A stretch of DNA of 5,716 nucleotides, from positions 1-5,716 of the forward strand of contig JAEINM010000283.1 of assembly GCA_016342385.1 (NCBI GenBank). The letters run 5' to 3'. This document shows positions 4,531 through 5,716 of the stretch, one piece after another (position 1 is the first letter of the stretch; each line of letters opens with the position of its first letter). The position numbers were made by a program, and so were the translations under genes. Source of the DNA: Spirochaetaceae bacterium (GTDB lineage: Bacteria > Spirochaetota > Spirochaetia > DSM-2461). Below the pieces are notes generated by a model, which saw nothing but the letters and a program-made list of their open reading frames with translations, was not told where the DNA came from and did not search any database.

Positions 4531-5583
4531 TTGAAATTAGATAAAAGAATAGAAAATTTAAATGTATATTCTGAAGAAGAGATTGTAACTCCTGCAGAAT
4601 TGAAAGATAAGTTCCCTTTATCAGAGAGAGCTGTTTCAGTTGTTATGAATGGTCAGAAAACAATAGGCAGAATTTTGTCTGGAGAAGACCGGAGAAAATT
4701 AATAATTGTCGGACCCTGTAGTATACATAATCCTTCAGAGGCTCTCGATTATGCAGAGAAACTTAAAAAACTGTCTGAAGAAGTCAAAGAAAAATTATTT
4801 CTGGTCATGCGGGTTTATTTTGAAAAGCCAAGAACCACAGTTGGTTGGCAGGGTTTGGTAAATGATCCATACCTTGATAATAGCTGTATTATAGATGATG
4901 GTCTGGCAATTGCCAGAGAGTTATTATTACATATTGCCGAAATCGGTTTGCCTGCGGCCGGAGAGGCTCTTGATCTGATTACTCCACAGTATGTACAGGA
5001 TCTGTTCTCATGGACAGCTATAGGGGCACGCACTACAGAATCACAAACACATAGAAAAATGGCCAGTGGTTTCTCCAGTGCTGTGGGTTTCAAAAACGGG
5101 ACAACGGGAAATATCAATGTTGCTATTAATGCCATAAAATCTGCAGGGCACCCCAATAATTTTATCAGTATAAATCCAGAGGGACATTCTGCTATTGTCA
5201 GAACAAAGGGAAATCGGAATACTCATATTGTATTAAGAGGTGGTGCAGGTAAGATCAATTATGATAAAGTGAGCATTGAAAGATGTGAAAAAATGCTGAA
5301 ATCTGCCGGTCTACCCGAAAAGATTATGATTGACTGCAGCCATGAAAATTCGGGAAAAGACCCTGAAAATCAAAAAGAAGTAATTGAAGATATTAAAGCT
5401 CAGATCCAGGGAGGGAATAAGTCCATTTTTGGCCTTATGATTGAAAGTAATATTAATGGTGGTAATCAGGAGATTACAAAAGATCTCAACAATCTGAAAT
5501 ATGGAGTTTCCATTACCGATAGCTGCTTATCTTTTACTGATACGGAAAAATCAATTAAATCCCTCTTTGACGGTTTAAGATAG
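4531..5583 (+). CDS. aroG: Class I 3-deoxy-7-phosphoheptulonate (DAHP) synthase, AroF/G/H type
   Basis: This cytoplasmic enzyme condenses phosphoenolpyruvate with erythrose 4-phosphate to DAHP, the first step of the shikimate pathway. From the TTG at 4531 it has 350 residues, the same length as E. coli AroG, and aligns along its whole length. Metal ligands are Cys63 (GPCSIH), His271 (DCSHENS), Glu305 (MIESN) and Asp330 (ITDSC). Phosphoenolpyruvate-site residues include Arg94 and Lys99 (MRVYFEKPRTTVGW), Arg167 (GARTTESQ), Lys188 (GFKNGT) and Arg236 (LRGG). The feedback pocket also looks intact: ITPQY (150-154), Ser182, Phe211 and Ser213. The serine at 213 (AroG Ser211) is associated with phenylalanine rather than tyrosine control in this family, although the C-terminal third reads more like AroF. 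The symbol aroG is therefore provisional. The N-terminal extension needed for allostery is present. It lies 96 bases after the pseudouridine synthase gene, with its own promoter. Confidence 0.95.
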   Translation: MKLDKRIENLNVYSEEEIVTPAELKDKFPLSERAVSVVMNGQKTIGRILSGEDRRKLIIVGPCSIHNPSEALDYAEKLKKLSEEVKEKLFLVMRVYFEKPRTTVGWQGLVNDPYLDNSCIIDDGLAIARELLLHIAEIGLPAAGEALDLITPQYVQDLFSWTAIGARTTESQTHRKMASGFSSAVGFKNGTTGNINVAINAIKSAGHPNNFISINPEGHSAIVRTKGNRNTHIVLRGGAGKINYDKVSIERCEKMLKSAGLPEKIMIDCSHENSGKDPENQKEVIEDIKAQIQGGNKSIFGLMIESNINGGNQEITKDLNNLKYGVSITDSCLSFTDTEKSIKSLFDGLR

Positions 5584-5598
5584 CTGGAAAAATATTAA

Positions 5599-5626
5599 TT
5601 GGAAAAGATATGAATGGTATTAAAAT
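5599..5626 (+). promoter_or_regulatory. Possible promoter of the partial sigma-like gene
   Basis: TTGGAA at 5599-5604 (4 of 6) is followed after 16 bases by TAAAAT at 5621-5626 (5 of 6). The start of transcription would fall at about 5632-5633, at or next to the ATG at 5633, which would give a leaderless message. The gap is very AT-rich, so a chance match is a real possibility, and the tiny frame at 5610-5636 is an alternative explanation. Confidence 0.25.
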
Positions 5627-5632
5627 ATTATT

Positions 5633-5716
5633 ATGAAAAGCCTTATTAAAAAACATTCTGCTGATATCGAGAAATGGATTTGTAAGAAAGTAAAAAATTA
5701 TAGTGATTGTGAAGAC
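5633..5716 (+). CDS. N-terminal fragment of a probable ECF-type sigma factor, cut by the window end
   Basis: Only the first 28 codons are inside the window, with no stop. They begin MKSLIKKHSADIEKW and end WICKKVKNYSDCED. The spacing of a helix ending in Ile, a K-x-V-x-N-x-x-D-x-E-D segment and the acidic end is like sigma region 2.1 of extracytoplasmic-function sigma factors, where the next residues are normally L-x-Q-E-x-F. If so, it would direct RNA polymerase to a stress or envelope regulon, with an anti-sigma gene often next to it. An in-frame TAA at 5621-5623 means ATG 5633 is the first normal start. No Shine-Dalgarno motif precedes it at normal distance. With so few residues, the family call is tentative; the reading frame itself is somewhat safer. 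Confidence 0.4.
   Translation, partial: MKSLIKKHSADIEKWICKKVKNYSDCED

Noticed and set aside
4815..5226. Minus-strand open frames opposite the DAHP synthase
   Set aside because: They are opposite the most conserved part of an identified enzyme and are shadows.

Overview
This AT-rich bacterial window holds six complete protein genes and the first codons of a seventh. Nothing in it is a mobile element, CRISPR array, tRNA or rRNA. The host looks like a Gram-negative-type bacterium. A free-living spirochaete is my guess from the mix of AT-rich genes, frequent TTG starts and the Cys-cluster orphan, but no marker gene here fixes the taxonomy.

Layout. (1) 95-718 (+): beta-carbonic anhydrase, with a good sigma-70-type promoter whose spacer carries a perfect inverted repeat. 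(2) 741-1280 (-): very short MscS-type mechanosensitive channel, convergent with the anhydrase, with 22 bases between the two stop codons. (3) 1281-1477: gene-free stretch with a 16-base perfect palindrome and a wider nested inverted repeat. (4) 1478-2173 (-): six-helix membrane protein of unknown function with its own promoter. (5) 2336 to about 3412 or 3460 (-): Cys-cluster (YkgJ/CxxCxxCC-like) protein. (6) 3487-4434 (+): RluA-family pseudouridine synthase with an N-terminal S4-like region, divergent from gene 5. (7) 4531-5583 (+): class I DAHP synthase (AroF/G/H type), the first step of aromatic amino-acid synthesis, with a promoter in the 96-base gap before it. (8) 5633 to the window edge (+): start of a protein whose first 28 residues resemble region 2 of an ECF sigma factor.

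The genes do not form one pathway. They are mostly single transcription units in mixed orientation: CO2/bicarbonate exchange, osmotic relief, RNA modification and aromatic biosynthesis. No clear rho-independent terminator was found in any gap. I see no convincing new multi-gene system. The most useful leads are regulatory: the repeat inside the anhydrase promoter, the palindrome upstream of the channel gene, and the arrangement at the start of the sigma-like gene. The Cys-cluster protein is the main protein of unknown function. Several starts are TTG, so start choice matters and is discussed gene by gene.
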